59,067 bases of DNA from Clostridia bacterium. GTDB taxonomy: Bacteria; Bacillota; Clostridia; Oscillospirales; CAG-272. The stretch is from positions 1 through 59,067 of the forward strand of contig JAFQEJ010000025.1 of the NCBI GenBank assembly GCA_017399105.1, given 5' to 3'. Every line of letters begins with the position of its first letter. The first letter of the stretch is position 1. A program made the position numbers and the translations under genes. Shown here in pieces: positions 24,576 through 33,388 of this stretch. A model generated the notes under the pieces. The model worked only from the letters and a program-made list of their open reading frames with translations, was not told the origin of the DNA and ran no database searches.

Positions 24576-26084
24576 TTATATTTCGTTCCACTCATCAATG
24601 ATTTCGATCAATTTTTCCAATTCTTTGGTGAGCTTCTTTTCCCACTTTGCATAGAAGGAAGCAATATCGGATGTGCGCTGCGGATAGGACTTGTTTCCGC
24701 TGTTATAGACACTGCCGGTGATTCTGAGGAAATGGTCCGGGAAGTTGCAAAGGTTATAGTAATCGCCTACATCAAACACCATGTTATTGATGATAATGTC
24801 AAGCATTTCTTCTGATTCCGCGTCACGCATAGACTTATCCTTCAGCACGGTGTCATAGAAGGCCGGAATTAATGTATATGTAGATTCTGCGGACATTGCT
24901 TCAATGATGATACCTGTCATCTCAAGTGTCTGTGTTGTGATCGGAATGGAAATCAGATTTCCGCCGAATACAGAAGCCGAGCTGGAGTAATTTTCCTGCG
25001 AAGCATCATATTTCGGAATCGGAAGAATACCGAAATCTGCTTCCATTTCGCGCAGTGAATTGGTTGTTTTGAGGGGGCTGAACATGAAAAGGGATTGGTT
25101 CTCCATAAACATATCAGAAATATTCTTGCTATCACTTCTGAAAGCGTTGTTGCGAGTCAGCTTTTCGTCATACATTAAATTCTCAAGATAATACTGAATC
25201 ACGGTATAATTATACTCGTTTGCAAAGGAGAGCTGGGGATATCCATCGCTGTCCTTTGTGATGTAGCGTCCTCCTGCGCTGTGGAAGAGCATAAATACAG
25301 GATCGTCACCTGATACAATACCATAACGATCTTCGTCATCGTAATCACCGTCACCGTCCAGATCCTCGGATACCATCTTACCGAGAGTGATCATATCTTC
25401 AATTGTCCACTGATTGTTTAATACTCTCTCGTAAAGATTGCCGACATTATAATCGGTAGCTACCTTCTTATTGAAATATACTGCCGCCGCAACTGCTTTG
25501 TCGAGAATGGTCATATCAGAAACGGTAAAGGGCATATATCCTGCAAGTGTAAAGCTCTCAATTGCATTCTGGTCCCACCAGGGCTTGTCAAAGTCGAGAT
25601 AATCAACATCGTGCAGGTTGTAGAAAACATTGGATGCATAAAGAGAGGGAATACAGTGTCCCATCGAGAGCAGAACTTCATACCAGCATTCGGATGCCTG
25701 AACCATTTTCTTTACATTCGCATTATAATCGGTATGCGGCTCATATTTGAAAGATATCTTGATGTCGTAGGTAGATTCAATCAGACTGTTTCTGTTGAAC
25801 ACAGCATCATTAATCGGCTCACCGTTCTGAGATTCGACCCAGATATCGTCCCATACACGCCAGTTTTCAACATCCCAACTGTAGAAGCGGAAATCAGCGC
25901 CATCAAATGTAATATCAGGAAGATCGGGAAGAATGCGCGGCTCCTCGGTTTCAATCGGATCCGTGTCAACAGGTGAAGCTGTAGTAACGGTTCCGCTGTT
26001 AGCATCGCTGTTTGAACATGCAGATGCCATCACAGAAGTTGCTATTGTCAATACAGCAAGCATAAAAGTAATCATTTTTTTCAT
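24576..26084 (-). CDS. Extracellular solute-binding lipoprotein (sugar ABC type), orphan paralogue
   Basis: A 502-residue lipoprotein with lipobox ASAC (about 21-24) and a Thr/Asp-rich linker, then the same domain as the 13207-14685 gene: NGEPINDAVFNRNSLI, DKPWWDQNAIESFTLAGYMP, FNKKVATDYNVGNLYERVLN and the C-terminal LKDKSMRDAESEEMLDIIIN. A calcium-loop-like DLDGDGDYDDED lies at the place where its paralogue has DINGDGKYTPED. It has its own strong promoter and terminator and no linked permease or ATPase. RBS is AAGGAGG. Confidence 0.86.
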   Translation of the reverse strand: MKKMITFMLAVLTIATSVMASACSNSDANSGTVTTASPVDTDPIETEEPRILPDLPDITFDGADFRFYSWDVENWRVWDDIWVESQNGEPINDAVFNRNSLIESTYDIKISFKYEPHTDYNANVKKMVQASECWYEVLLSMGHCIPSLYASNVFYNLHDVDYLDFDKPWWDQNAIESFTLAGYMPFTVSDMTILDKAVAAAVYFNKKVATDYNVGNLYERVLNNQWTIEDMITLGKMVSEDLDGDGDYDDEDRYGIVSGDDPVFMLFHSAGGRYITKDSDGYPQLSFANEYNYTVIQYYLENLMYDEKLTRNNAFRSDSKNISDMFMENQSLFMFSPLKTTNSLREMEADFGILPIPKYDASQENYSSSASVFGGNLISIPITTQTLEMTGIIIEAMSAESTYTLIPAFYDTVLKDKSMRDAESEEMLDIIINNMVFDVGDYYNLCNFPDHFLRITGSVYNSGNKSYPQRTSDIASFYAKWEKKLTKELEKLIEIIDEWNEI

Positions 26085-26110
26085 TGTACAGTACCTCCTT
26101 ATTTTATAAT

Positions 26111-26139
26111 ATTATACAATATAAGTACATATTTGTCAA
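26111..26139 (-). promoter_or_regulatory. Consensus promoter of the second solute-binding protein gene
   Basis: On the minus strand TTGACA (26139-26134), a 17-base spacer and TATAAT (26116-26111), a perfect sigma-A promoter 27 bases before the start codon. Confidence 0.88.
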
Positions 26140-26149
26140 TCGTATTGGT

Positions 26150-26195
26150 ATTATTGAAAAAAATATATAAATATTATTGAAAAAAATATATAAAT
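26150..26195. repeat. Two exact tandem copies of a 23-bp AT-rich unit
   Basis: ATTATTGAAAAAAATATATA plus AAT occurs at 26150-26172 and again at 26173-26195 without a change, in the spacer between the solute-binding protein gene and tRNA-Leu. Confidence 0.9.
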
Positions 26196-26287
26196 ATTTC
26201 TATATACTGCTGCTGAATATATTTGTACCAAGAGGGAGTAACAAAAATAATTACGAAGATTGCATTAATTTTATAATATATTCCATC

Positions 26288-26316
26288 TTGATTTTTTTTG
26301 AATCCTGTGATATAAT
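26288..26316 (+). promoter_or_regulatory. tRNA-Leu promoter
   Basis: TTGATT (26288-26293), a 17-base spacer and TATAAT (26311-26316), 18 bases before the tRNA. Confidence 0.8.
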
Positions 26317-26334
26317 AGAAAAAATATTAATCAT

Positions 26335-26422
26335 GCCGGTATGATGGAATTGGCAGACGTGACGGACTCAAAATCCGTTGGGCTAATACCCCGTGCGGGT
26401 TCGACCCCCGCTACCGGCACCA
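26335..26422 (+). tRNA. tRNA-Leu (CAA)
   Basis: The acceptor arms GCCGGTA and TACCGGC pair, a long variable arm is present (class II tRNA) and the CCA end is encoded. The anticodon stem ACGGA/TCCGT holds the loop CTCAAAA, giving anticodon CAA, which reads UUG. The T-arm contains GGTTCGACCCC. Confidence 0.95.
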
Positions 26423-26526
26423 GCAGTTTTACTGCAATCATGGAATAAATGAGAAAAAATAAATCGCGGTAACTGTCGGATTATTTTTTCTCTTTTATTT
26501 TAATACTGAGGTAACGGATAAGGATC

Positions 26527-27852
26527 ATGCCGCAAAAGAACGATATCTATACTGTTGAAATAACCGATATCAATAATTTCGGTTACGGTGTCGCCCGAAT
26601 AGACGGAATTGTAACCTTTGCCGCCGGTGCTGTTACCGGTGATATTGCAAAGGTCAGGATCATCAAAACAACGAAAAATTATCTTGTTGCAAAGGTGGAG
26701 GAGCTGATCACACCATCTTCTGTTCGCAGCGAATCCCCCTGTCCCGTATCCGGAAAGTGCGGCGGATGTATCTATTCGGGTATCACATACGAGCATGAGC
26801 TGATTTTGAAAAAAAAATATGTAATCAATGCCTTCAAAAAAGCCGGCGTTGAAATTTCGGTTGACGATGTAGTATCCTCCGGTGAAACCTCAGGATATCG
26901 CAATAAGCTTCAGTATCCGGTATCCCGGGATTTTTCGCTGGGTTATTATGCCGGAAAAACACATAAGATTATCCCGTATGATAAATGCCCCCTTCAGTCC
27001 GATGTGATGAATCGGCTTGCACATGCCGCCGCAGACCTTCTGAGGGAATTCGGAGCAGATGCATATGATGAAGAGACCAAACAAGGTCTCGTTCGTCATA
27101 TCTATGTGAGACATGCTGAGACAACAGGCGAATTGATGCTGACCCTCGTAATCAATGGAGAAGATATTCCCAGAAGAGAAGATTTTATTGCCCGCATCAG
27201 AAAGAGATTTCCCACCATTACGGGAATTTTGCTCAATATCAACCGCAAAGATACCAATGTTATTCTCGGTGAGCGGTATATACTCATGTTCGGCAGGGAC
27301 TATATATGCGATGAAATGTGCGGCTTGACCTTCAGAGTTACCCCTCAGTCCTTCTATCAGATCAATCGCAGAACTGCCGAAATGATATATCGCGATGCTG
27401 CCGAAAAAGCAGAGCTTCATGAGGGAGAGCATCTTGTTGACCTCTTCTGCGGTACGGGTACCATCGGTCTCTGTATCATTAAGAATGTTCCCAATGCAAA
27501 GCTGACAGGCATTGAAATCGTTTCGTCAGCGATCGAATGTGCAAAGCAGAATGCAGAGCTGAATCATATCGAAAATGCCCAATTTATCTGCGGTGATGCC
27601 AATGCTCCCGAGCTTGCATCTGCCGATATCGTTGTACTGGATCCACCGAGAAAAGGATGCGATTCGGATCTGATCGAAAAGATATGCCGGCTATCACCCA
27701 AGCGGATCGTGTATATCTCATGTGATGCCAATACGTTAGCGCGGGATGTAAAACTATTTATCGGCCACGGATATTGCCCGGGAAATGTAACGCCATATGA
27801 TATGTTTCCAAGAACAGGGCATATTGAGAATATAGTGCTATTAAAAAGATAG
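26527..27852 (+). CDS. rlmD: 23S rRNA (uracil-C5)-methyltransferase, RlmD/RlmCD (TrmA-RumA family)
   Basis: A 441-residue SAM-dependent enzyme that makes m5U in 23S rRNA (U1939, and U747 in dual-specific Gram-positive RlmCD). The N-terminal TRAM domain (about 1-60) includes NFGYGVARIDGIVTF. The iron-sulphur cysteines are C72, C78 and C81 in CPVSGKCGGC, with a fourth further on. The SAM site is VDLFCGTGTIGL, then LDPPRKGCD, and the catalytic Cys lies in YISCDANTLARD. Whether it modifies one or two sites cannot be told from sequence. It is monocistronic downstream of tRNA-Leu. Confidence 0.93.
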   Translation: MPQKNDIYTVEITDINNFGYGVARIDGIVTFAAGAVTGDIAKVRIIKTTKNYLVAKVEELITPSSVRSESPCPVSGKCGGCIYSGITYEHELILKKKYVINAFKKAGVEISVDDVVSSGETSGYRNKLQYPVSRDFSLGYYAGKTHKIIPYDKCPLQSDVMNRLAHAAADLLREFGADAYDEETKQGLVRHIYVRHAETTGELMLTLVINGEDIPRREDFIARIRKRFPTITGILLNINRKDTNVILGERYILMFGRDYICDEMCGLTFRVTPQSFYQINRRTAEMIYRDAAEKAELHEGEHLVDLFCGTGTIGLCIIKNVPNAKLTGIEIVSSAIECAKQNAELNHIENAQFICGDANAPELASADIVVLDPPRKGCDSDLIEKICRLSPKRIVYISCDANTLARDVKLFIGHGYCPGNVTPYDMFPRTGHIENIVLLKR

Positions 27853-27931
27853 GTTCATTAACGCAAATTGTGTAAGTGCAGTACAATCCGCGTGGCTGTT
27901 GTTTTTAGGTATAATTGGAGGCAAATATTAA

Positions 27932-28639
27932 ATGTTAATCGATCTGCATGCGCACTCGTCGGGTATCAGCCACTGCTGTCGGATTCCCATTAATGAAGTG
28001 ATTCGAACCGCTAAAAGTCATCATATCGATGGCATTGTTTTAACAAATCACTATCAAAAAGCATATATAATCAATGGTGATGATGTGAGTTTTGCTAAAA
28101 AATATCTGGATGAGTACAGATATGCACAAACATGTGCCAAAGAGCAGGGCTTCCGTATATTTTTCGGAATTGAAGTAACAATGGAGAAACATTCCGGTGC
28201 TCATCTTCTCATTTATGGCGTAGATGAAAGCTTTGTTGAAAAGTATCCGACAATGTATGACGATACACAGGAATCACTTTATCACAGCATAAAAGAGCAT
28301 GGCGGTATCTTGGTTCAGGCGCATCCTTACCGGCAGAATATAAACAAAATGCTTGATCCTCAATTTCTTGATGGCGTTGAGCTAAGCTGTCATCCTCTGT
28401 ATGATGGTACGCACCTTGATGAACTTACATCCTTCGCAAAGCAGCATGATTTGTTTTTGACATGCGGCGGCGATTACCATGCGGATACACATCGACCTCA
28501 CTGCGGTGTATATATTCCCGGTGAGATTGAAAACAGTAAGCAGCTTGCCGATTATCTTGCAGCCTCAACAGAAATCAAGCTATGTGTACAGGAGGTCGGT
28601 GAGATGAACTGGCAGGATGTTACATATTGTAAAAGATGA
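27932..28639 (+). CDS. PHP domain metal-dependent phosphoesterase
   Basis: A 235-residue PHP-superfamily protein, the fold of histidinol phosphatase and polymerase-associated phosphoesterases. Metal-ligand motifs are DLHAHSSGISH (residues 3-13), GIVLTNHY, GIEVTMEKHSGAHLLIYG, VQAHPYR and CGGDYHADTHRPH. RBS is TTGGAGG. Its TGA overlaps the ATG of the GNAT gene (ATGA), so the two are coupled. The substrate is unknown. Confidence 0.85.
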   Translation: MLIDLHAHSSGISHCCRIPINEVIRTAKSHHIDGIVLTNHYQKAYIINGDDVSFAKKYLDEYRYAQTCAKEQGFRIFFGIEVTMEKHSGAHLLIYGVDESFVEKYPTMYDDTQESLYHSIKEHGGILVQAHPYRQNINKMLDPQFLDGVELSCHPLYDGTHLDELTSFAKQHDLFLTCGGDYHADTHRPHCGVYIPGEIENSKQLADYLAASTEIKLCVQEVGEMNWQDVTYCKR

Positions 28640-29382
28640 CCGACAGCTTGTTCTCTCTCTTTCAGCTTCTCGCAAGAGAATATAATTGTTCTGCAGAGGC
28701 ATTTAACCTGTCAGATAACATTCTGACAACCTATCCCGAGGATGTTACTGTTCGCAGAACCGTCCTTGATGACCGCTTCTTTCGCATGGTGACGACAGGG
28801 AATAATGCCGTGATTACTGCCAATGAGGTGCTGCACCCATACCTTCGGCATTTTATCAAAGACAAAGTCGGACACTGGCTGTTTGAGCTTCCCAATCTTC
28901 TGCCAATAGAGCGGGAACTGAACGGTTATGGATATACATTAACGCAAACCAATCACCAATTTTTATCGGATAAATCGGTATCTCCTCGGTTAAACATACC
29001 TGTAAAATGGCTGTATGACCGGGAAGTAACCGAACTTGATCGCTGCGGTCTTTTGCCAAATGCAATTCAAATTCCCGAAATCAGCTGCAAACGAATCGCT
29101 GTCTGCGCTATGGATGGCAACACAGTCATGGGAATTGCCGCATGTCATGAAACATCTCCCGGATGGATGCAAATTGGTGTGGATGTTTCACCTGCATACA
29201 GATCGCGCGGTATTGGAACCTATCTTGTCACGTTACTGAAAAATCGGGTGATCGAGCAAAAGCATATCCCATATTATGACACAAGCATATCCAATTATCA
29301 TTCCTGGAACATCGCAATCAACAGTGGATTCAAGCCGACATGGCTGGAAATCGGAGCTGTGAAAATAAATAAAAATAAATAA
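28636..29382 (+). CDS. GNAT family N-acetyltransferase
   Basis: A 248-residue protein with a C-terminal GNAT domain: the acetyl-CoA binding loop is VSPAYRSRGIGTYLVTLLKN (about 190-210), and GIAACHETSPGWMQIGVDV is the preceding strand pair. The N-terminal 120 residues are a less conserved extra domain. It is coupled to the PHP gene by a 4-base overlap and is followed 24 bases later by guaB. The acceptor substrate is unknown. Confidence 0.82.
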   Translation: MTDSLFSLFQLLAREYNCSAEAFNLSDNILTTYPEDVTVRRTVLDDRFFRMVTTGNNAVITANEVLHPYLRHFIKDKVGHWLFELPNLLPIERELNGYGYTLTQTNHQFLSDKSVSPRLNIPVKWLYDREVTELDRCGLLPNAIQIPEISCKRIAVCAMDGNTVMGIAACHETSPGWMQIGVDVSPAYRSRGIGTYLVTLLKNRVIEQKHIPYYDTSISNYHSWNIAINSGFKPTWLEIGAVKINKNK

Positions 29383-29406
29383 ATCTATATATAAAGGAGC
29401 AGTAAA

Positions 29407-30915
29407 ATGGCATTTTATTATGAGGAAGTATCAAGAACATTCAGCGAATACCTTCTGGTTCCCGGATACTCGTCGTCTGAGTGTATTCCCGCAAACGTCA
29501 GTCTGAGAACACCTGTAACAAAATTTAAAAAGGGCGAAACCCCAGCGATCTCCATGAATATCCCCCTTGTTTCTGCAATCATGCAGTCGGTATCGGATGA
29601 CAGAATGGCGGTTGCTCTTGCCAAGGAAGGCGGCATCTCCTTCATTTACGGTTCCCAGACCATCGAGCAGGAAGCTGCTATGGTAAAGCGTGTCAAGAGC
29701 TATAAGTCGGGCTTTGTAACCTCCGAGTCTAATGTCAGAAAGGATCAGACCCTTGCTGACATCATCGCACTCAAGGAGAAAAACGGTCATTCTACCGTTG
29801 CTGTTACAGAAGACGGAAGTGCCAATGGCAAGCTCCTCGGTATCGTGACCAGCCGTGACTATAGAGTCAGCCGTATGGATCCAACCACCAAGGTTGAGGA
29901 TTTTATGACTCCCTTTGAAAAGCTGATCTACGCCGAAGAGGGAACCACACTGAAGGTCGCAAACGATATTATCTGGGATCACAAGCTGAATGCGCTTCCC
30001 ATTATTGATAAGAATCAGTGCCTTGTGGCTTTTGTATTCCGCAAGGATTATGAGCTTCATAAGTCCAACCCCAACGAGCTTCTTGACGCGGACAAGCGCT
30101 ATATTGTCGGTGCAGGTATCAATACCCGCGACTATGAAGAGAGAGTTCCCGCACTGGTAGAAGCCGGCGCAGATGTCCTCTGCATTGACTCCTCCGAGGG
30201 CTTCTCCGAGTGGCAGGCACGCACGCTCAAGTTTATTCGCGAGAAATACGGTGACACAGTAAAGGTTGGCGCGGGAAATGTTGTAGACCGCGAAGGCTTC
30301 CGTTTCCTTGCAGAAGCAGGTGCAGACTTCATTAAGATCGGTATCGGCGGCGGTTCTATCTGCATCACCCGTGAAACCAAGGGCATCGGCCGCGGACAGG
30401 CTACAGCAGTCATCGAGGTTGCAAAGGCACGCGACGAATACTATGAAGAGACCGGTATTTACATTCCGATCTGCTCGGACGGCGGTATCGTTTACGATTA
30501 TCATATCACGCTTGCACTTGCAATGGGCGCAGACTTCATCATGCTGGGCAGATACTTCTCCCGTTTCGACGAATCGCCCACAAACAAGGTTAACATCAAC
30601 GGCAGCTACATGAAAGAGTACTGGGGCGAAGGCTCGGCAAGAGCACGCAACTGGCAGCGTTATGATATGGGCGGCGCAGCTAAGCTCTCCTTCGAGGAAG
30701 GCGTCGACTCATACGTTCCTTACGCCGGCAGCCTGAAGGATAACGTTCGCCTGACACTCAGCAAGGTACGTTCTACCATGTGTAACTGCGGAGCACTTAC
30801 CATACCCGAGCTTCAGAAGAATGCAAAACTCACTGTTGTATCCAGCACAAGTATCATTGAAGGCGGCGCGCATGACGTTCTCCTCAAGGATAAGACCGGA
30901 TCGCACGTCAAGTAA
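29407..30915 (+). CDS. guaB: IMP dehydrogenase
   Basis: A 502-residue enzyme oxidising IMP to XMP with NAD+, the committed step to GTP. The catalytic barrel is split by two CBS domains (about 95-220, e.g. [13 protein letters not shown]). The active-site loop is [20 protein letters not shown] with the nucleophilic Cys. Next come [13 protein letters not shown] for phosphate binding and [19 protein letters not shown]. The flap has the Arg-Tyr pair in NWQRYD. The loop uses GRGQ rather than the common GVPQ. RBS is AAAGGAG. A strong terminator follows. Confidence 0.93.
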   Translation: MAFYYEEVSRTFSEYLLVPGYSSSECIPANVSLRTPVTKFKKGETPAISMNIPLVSAIMQSVSDDRMAVALAKEGGISFIYGSQTIEQEAAMVKRVKSYKSGFVTSESNVRKDQTLADIIALKEKNGHSTVAVTEDGSANGKLLGIVTSRDYRVSRMDPTTKVEDFMTPFEKLIYAEEGTTLKVANDIIWDHKLNALPIIDKNQCLVAFVFRKDYELHKSNPNELLDADKRYIVGAGINTRDYEERVPALVEAGADVLCIDSSEGFSEWQARTLKFIREKYGDTVKVGAGNVVDREGFRFLAEAGADFIKIGIGGGSICITRETKGIGRGQATAVIEVAKARDEYYEETGIYIPICSDGGIVYDYHITLALAMGADFIMLGRYFSRFDESPTNKVNINGSYMKEYWGEGSARARNWQRYDMGGAAKLSFEEGVDSYVPYAGSLKDNVRLTLSKVRSTMCNCGALTIPELQKNAKLTVVSSTSIIEGGAHDVLLKDKTGSHVK

Positions 30916-30926
30916 GATAAAAAAAT

Positions 30927-30966
30927 ATACCCTGCATTTCATCTAAAAATGCAGGGTATATTTTTG
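30927..30966. terminator. Bidirectional terminator between guaB and the Gfo/Idh gene
   Basis: AAATATACCCTGCATTT and AAATGCAGGGTATATTT form a near-perfect stem with T-runs on both sides, shared by two convergent genes. Confidence 0.9.
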
Positions 30967-30972
30967 TAAGTA

Positions 30973-32019
30973 TTACTTGTTTTCAAAAATGGTTCCGGCT
31001 TTGACCTTTTCAATAACTTCGATAACAGCAAGTGCCTCGTCGTTTCCGATCGGATACTTCACATTGTGGCGGATACTCTCGTAGAGATGATCCCAAATGG
31101 AATCGGTATTAGCACCGCCGCCGGGAACGGTCTCTTCAATCCATACAAGCTTTTCAGGATTACCGAAGCTTGCACCTGAACCGGGAGTTTCACGGTCTGC
31201 TTCGATAGAAGCGAGCTCAACGTTGGGATCAAGATAACGCAGTTTGAACTGATTGCCTTCGGAAACAAGTGCACCGCGGGAACCGTAAATGCGGTATTCG
31301 GGAGTGGGAAGGGCAGCACCGCCCGAGATTTCCATATCAACGATACAATCGTTTACGCCGGTAAATACAATTTTGATGTGGTCTTCACAGTCACCGGCAG
31401 CAGCAACGTGACGGATTGCGGAGTACATATCCTTGTAAGCGCCTCCGCAGAAACGAAGCGAGTGGTCAATAATATGGGGACCCCAGTTCAGAAGCTGACC
31501 GCCGCCGAATTCGTTAATTGTCTGCCAGTCGCAGCGGCGCTGATAACCGTTGCGTGTAAGCTTGACTTCAAAAACACGACCGAGCTTGCCTGATTTGATA
31601 ATTTCAAGAGCGGCAACAAAACCGGACTCAAAGCGTCTGTTGTGTCGGATGTAGAGGTGAGGACCGGCAGGCTGAGATCCGAGAGCGATCAGATCCTTGC
31701 ATTCTTCGGGATGCATACAGAAAGGTTTTTCAAGCATAACATCCTTGCCTGCAAGAAGAGCCATCTTAGCATGCTTGTAGTGATCGCAGGAGCGGGTTGC
31801 GATGCTGATGAGCTCAATTTCGGGATCAGCAAGCATATCTTCATAATTCGTGTAAGCTTTGCTGCCAAATTCTTCAACAAAGGGCTTGGTACGCTCTTCG
31901 ATAATATCGCAGACAGCGTAGAATTTTATTTTATCCTGGCGGCCGCGAAGCTCAGGGCGGTGCATACCATTGCCGGCTCTTCCAAGACCGAGCAGACCAA
32001 GGCGAATAGGTTCGGACAT
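30973..32019 (-). CDS. Gfo/Idh/MocA family NAD(P)-dependent oxidoreductase
   Basis: A 348-residue sugar-type dehydrogenase. The N-terminal Rossmann fold starts IRLGLLGLGRAGNGMHRPEL, the cofactor-side motif is MLEKPFCMHPEE (the EKP motif, Lys at about 96), and the C-terminal domain carries NEFGGGQLLNWGPHIIDHSL with the His/Asp pair typical of the active site. RBS is AAAGGAG. Substrate class is probably a sugar or cyclitol, not resolvable here. Confidence 0.9.
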   Translation of the reverse strand: MSEPIRLGLLGLGRAGNGMHRPELRGRQDKIKFYAVCDIIEERTKPFVEEFGSKAYTNYEDMLADPEIELISIATRSCDHYKHAKMALLAGKDVMLEKPFCMHPEECKDLIALGSQPAGPHLYIRHNRRFESGFVAALEIIKSGKLGRVFEVKLTRNGYQRRCDWQTINEFGGGQLLNWGPHIIDHSLRFCGGAYKDMYSAIRHVAAAGDCEDHIKIVFTGVNDCIVDMEISGGAALPTPEYRIYGSRGALVSEGNQFKLRYLDPNVELASIEADRETPGSGASFGNPEKLVWIEETVPGGGANTDSIWDHLYESIRHNVKYPIGNDEALAVIEVIEKVKAGTIFENK

Positions 32020-32124
32020 AATAGTAATCTCCTTTATAACACAATTTCAAATCAATGGATGAAGCATCCTTGTTTGCTATGTTTATGATAACATGTATTA
32101 TCGCACATGTCAATATACGAAAAG

Positions 32125-32169
32125 TGCCGATATTACGGAAAAAGCACAGCAATTTTCGCAATATCGGCA
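32125..32169 (-). terminator. Terminator of the small helical protein gene
   Basis: TGCCGATATT (32125-32134) pairs with AATATCGGCA (32160-32169). On the minus strand it is followed by CTTTTCG. Confidence 0.6.
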
Positions 32170-32174
32170 TAGTT

Positions 32175-32609
32175 TCAGAGGTAAATACGCAAATTCATTG
32201 CAAGTTTATCTTCCAGCGTAATCAGACGCTTGGCGATATCTTTAGAAATTTCATCGGCCGCCTTGTATTGGTTCAAATATCGGTGCAGAGATTTGACACC
32301 CATGTTGCATCCATCTGTGATTAAATCGGCTACTGTGGCATCGGATTCGTTTATAACCAGCTTCATATTGGTCTTTATCCAGGACATCCCCTTAATCATG
32401 GGATTAGGATTCTTGCCCTCGTCTTTGAATCTGTCGAGCTGCGTCTGTATCTCTGAATCGAGTACATCATGCTCCTCACGACAGGCTGTGATCAGTTCTT
32501 TCAACTCTTTGTCAGAAATATAGTCCATTACTTCATCCAAAGCCGAGACTCCCATTTTTACTCCCGAATCGCACTCGCGCAGCAGACGAATTGTGTCTTT
32601 TTCAATCAT
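32175..32609 (-). CDS. Small helical-bundle protein of unknown function (DUF2383/ferritin-like)
   Basis: A 144-residue protein, all-helical by eye, with Asp/Glu- and His-containing helices such as LITACREEHDVLDSEIQTQL, GMSWIKTNMKLVINESDATV and CNMGVKSLHRYLNQYKAADE. The layout resembles ferritin-like/DUF2383 four-helix bundles, though the canonical ExxH pair is only suggested by REEHD. The start MIEKDTIRLL is set by AGGAGG 7 bases before the ATG; upstream codons are AT-rich and lack signals. Monocistronic. Function unknown. Confidence 0.7.
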   Translation of the reverse strand: MIEKDTIRLLRECDSGVKMGVSALDEVMDYISDKELKELITACREEHDVLDSEIQTQLDRFKDEGKNPNPMIKGMSWIKTNMKLVINESDATVADLITDGCNMGVKSLHRYLNQYKAADEISKDIAKRLITLEDKLAMNLRIYL

Positions 32610-32773
32610 ATGATACCTCCTGTGAATTGATATGGATAGTATTTGCCAGAAAAAACAGTATATACGGAAGAATTGGTGGAATGTATTATGCATATAAAAA
32701 TATTCATATAAAAATATTAAAAAGTTCATGAAATGTCAGTCAAAGTATGATATACTTAAACAGCAGATCATAT

Positions 32774-32850
<77 letters not shown>

Positions 32851-32861
32851 ATAATTTATGT

Positions 32862-32937
32862 GGGGCATTAGCGCAGTTGGGAGCGCGCAACACTGGCAGT
32901 GTTGAGGTCACGGGTTCGAATCCCGTATGCTCCACCA
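32862..32937 (+). tRNA. tRNA-Ala (GGC)
   Basis: GGGGCAT pairs with ATGCTCC, CCA is encoded, and the anticodon loop CTGGCAG in stem CAACA/TGTTG gives GGC. It lies 11 bases after tRNA-Val and was probably processed from the same transcript. Confidence 0.93.
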
Positions 32938-33038
32938 TTTTTTTGTGCAGATTCTATAAGAAGTACCAAGGCAATAACGCATTATTGACAGTATTGTGGT
33001 TACATGCATGAACCCGTATAGCACAACTAAAATAAACA

Positions 33039-33204
33039 AAAGGGACTGTCGCATTTGCATGCGACCGCCCCTTGAATATTGATTATGCCGGTCAAAGACC
33101 GCCATTCCAGGGCGTTTTATGCCCTGAAATCAATATACGCCACAAAATCGAAAAGTTTGTGGCTGGGCTGTTGCAAATTTTCATTTGCAACAGCCCCATT
33201 TTTT
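33039..33204 (+). repeat. Structured intergenic repeat, copy A
   Basis: About 166 bp with nested stems. H1: GGGACTGTCGCA / TGCGACCGCCCC. An enclosing stem ATATTGATT / AATCAATAT holds two small hairpins, GGTC-aaa-GACC and CAGGGC-gttttat-GCCCTG. Then GCCACAAA / TTTGTGGC, and H4: GGGCTGTTGCAAAT-tttc-ATTTGCAACAGCCC followed by ATTTTTTT. It lies 100 bases after tRNA-Ala, on the same strand. The rest of the 32938-33388 gap holds no gene that I can support. Confidence 0.85.
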
Positions 33205-33333
33205 TACAGTCAATATCCATTTATATTGCACCGCCGAAAGCGATCAAACTGCTGCATCCGCGTTTTATAAATCGTTGAGTAAGAGCTTCACCATATCAGC
33301 ATTAGGCGGCATTATAAAATCACAGTTTAATGT

Positions 33334-33354
33334 TAAAAGCGGGTTATGCTTTTA
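33334..33354 (-). terminator. Hairpin after the PocR-AraC gene
   Basis: TAAAAGC / GCTTTTA with a 7-base loop, 35 bases beyond the minus-strand stop. Modest stability. Confidence 0.45.
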
Positions 33355-33388
33355 CTGTAATCAATTATGTTTACAGGCATCATTCCAA

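Noticed and set aside
26085..26334. CRISPR-like array suggested by repeats
   Set aside because: Only two exact 23-mers directly abut without spacers, and they are plain AT-rich. No CRISPR array or cas gene was seen anywhere in the window.
29383..29406. A purine riboswitch or separate promoter for guaB
   Set aside because: The gap from the GNAT gene is only 24 bases and holds just the ribosome site, so guaB is probably read from upstream.
32938..33388. Small open frames downstream of tRNA-Ala
   Set aside because: They lie across the structured repeat and the 3' part of the AraC gene, without ribosome sites or protein-like composition.
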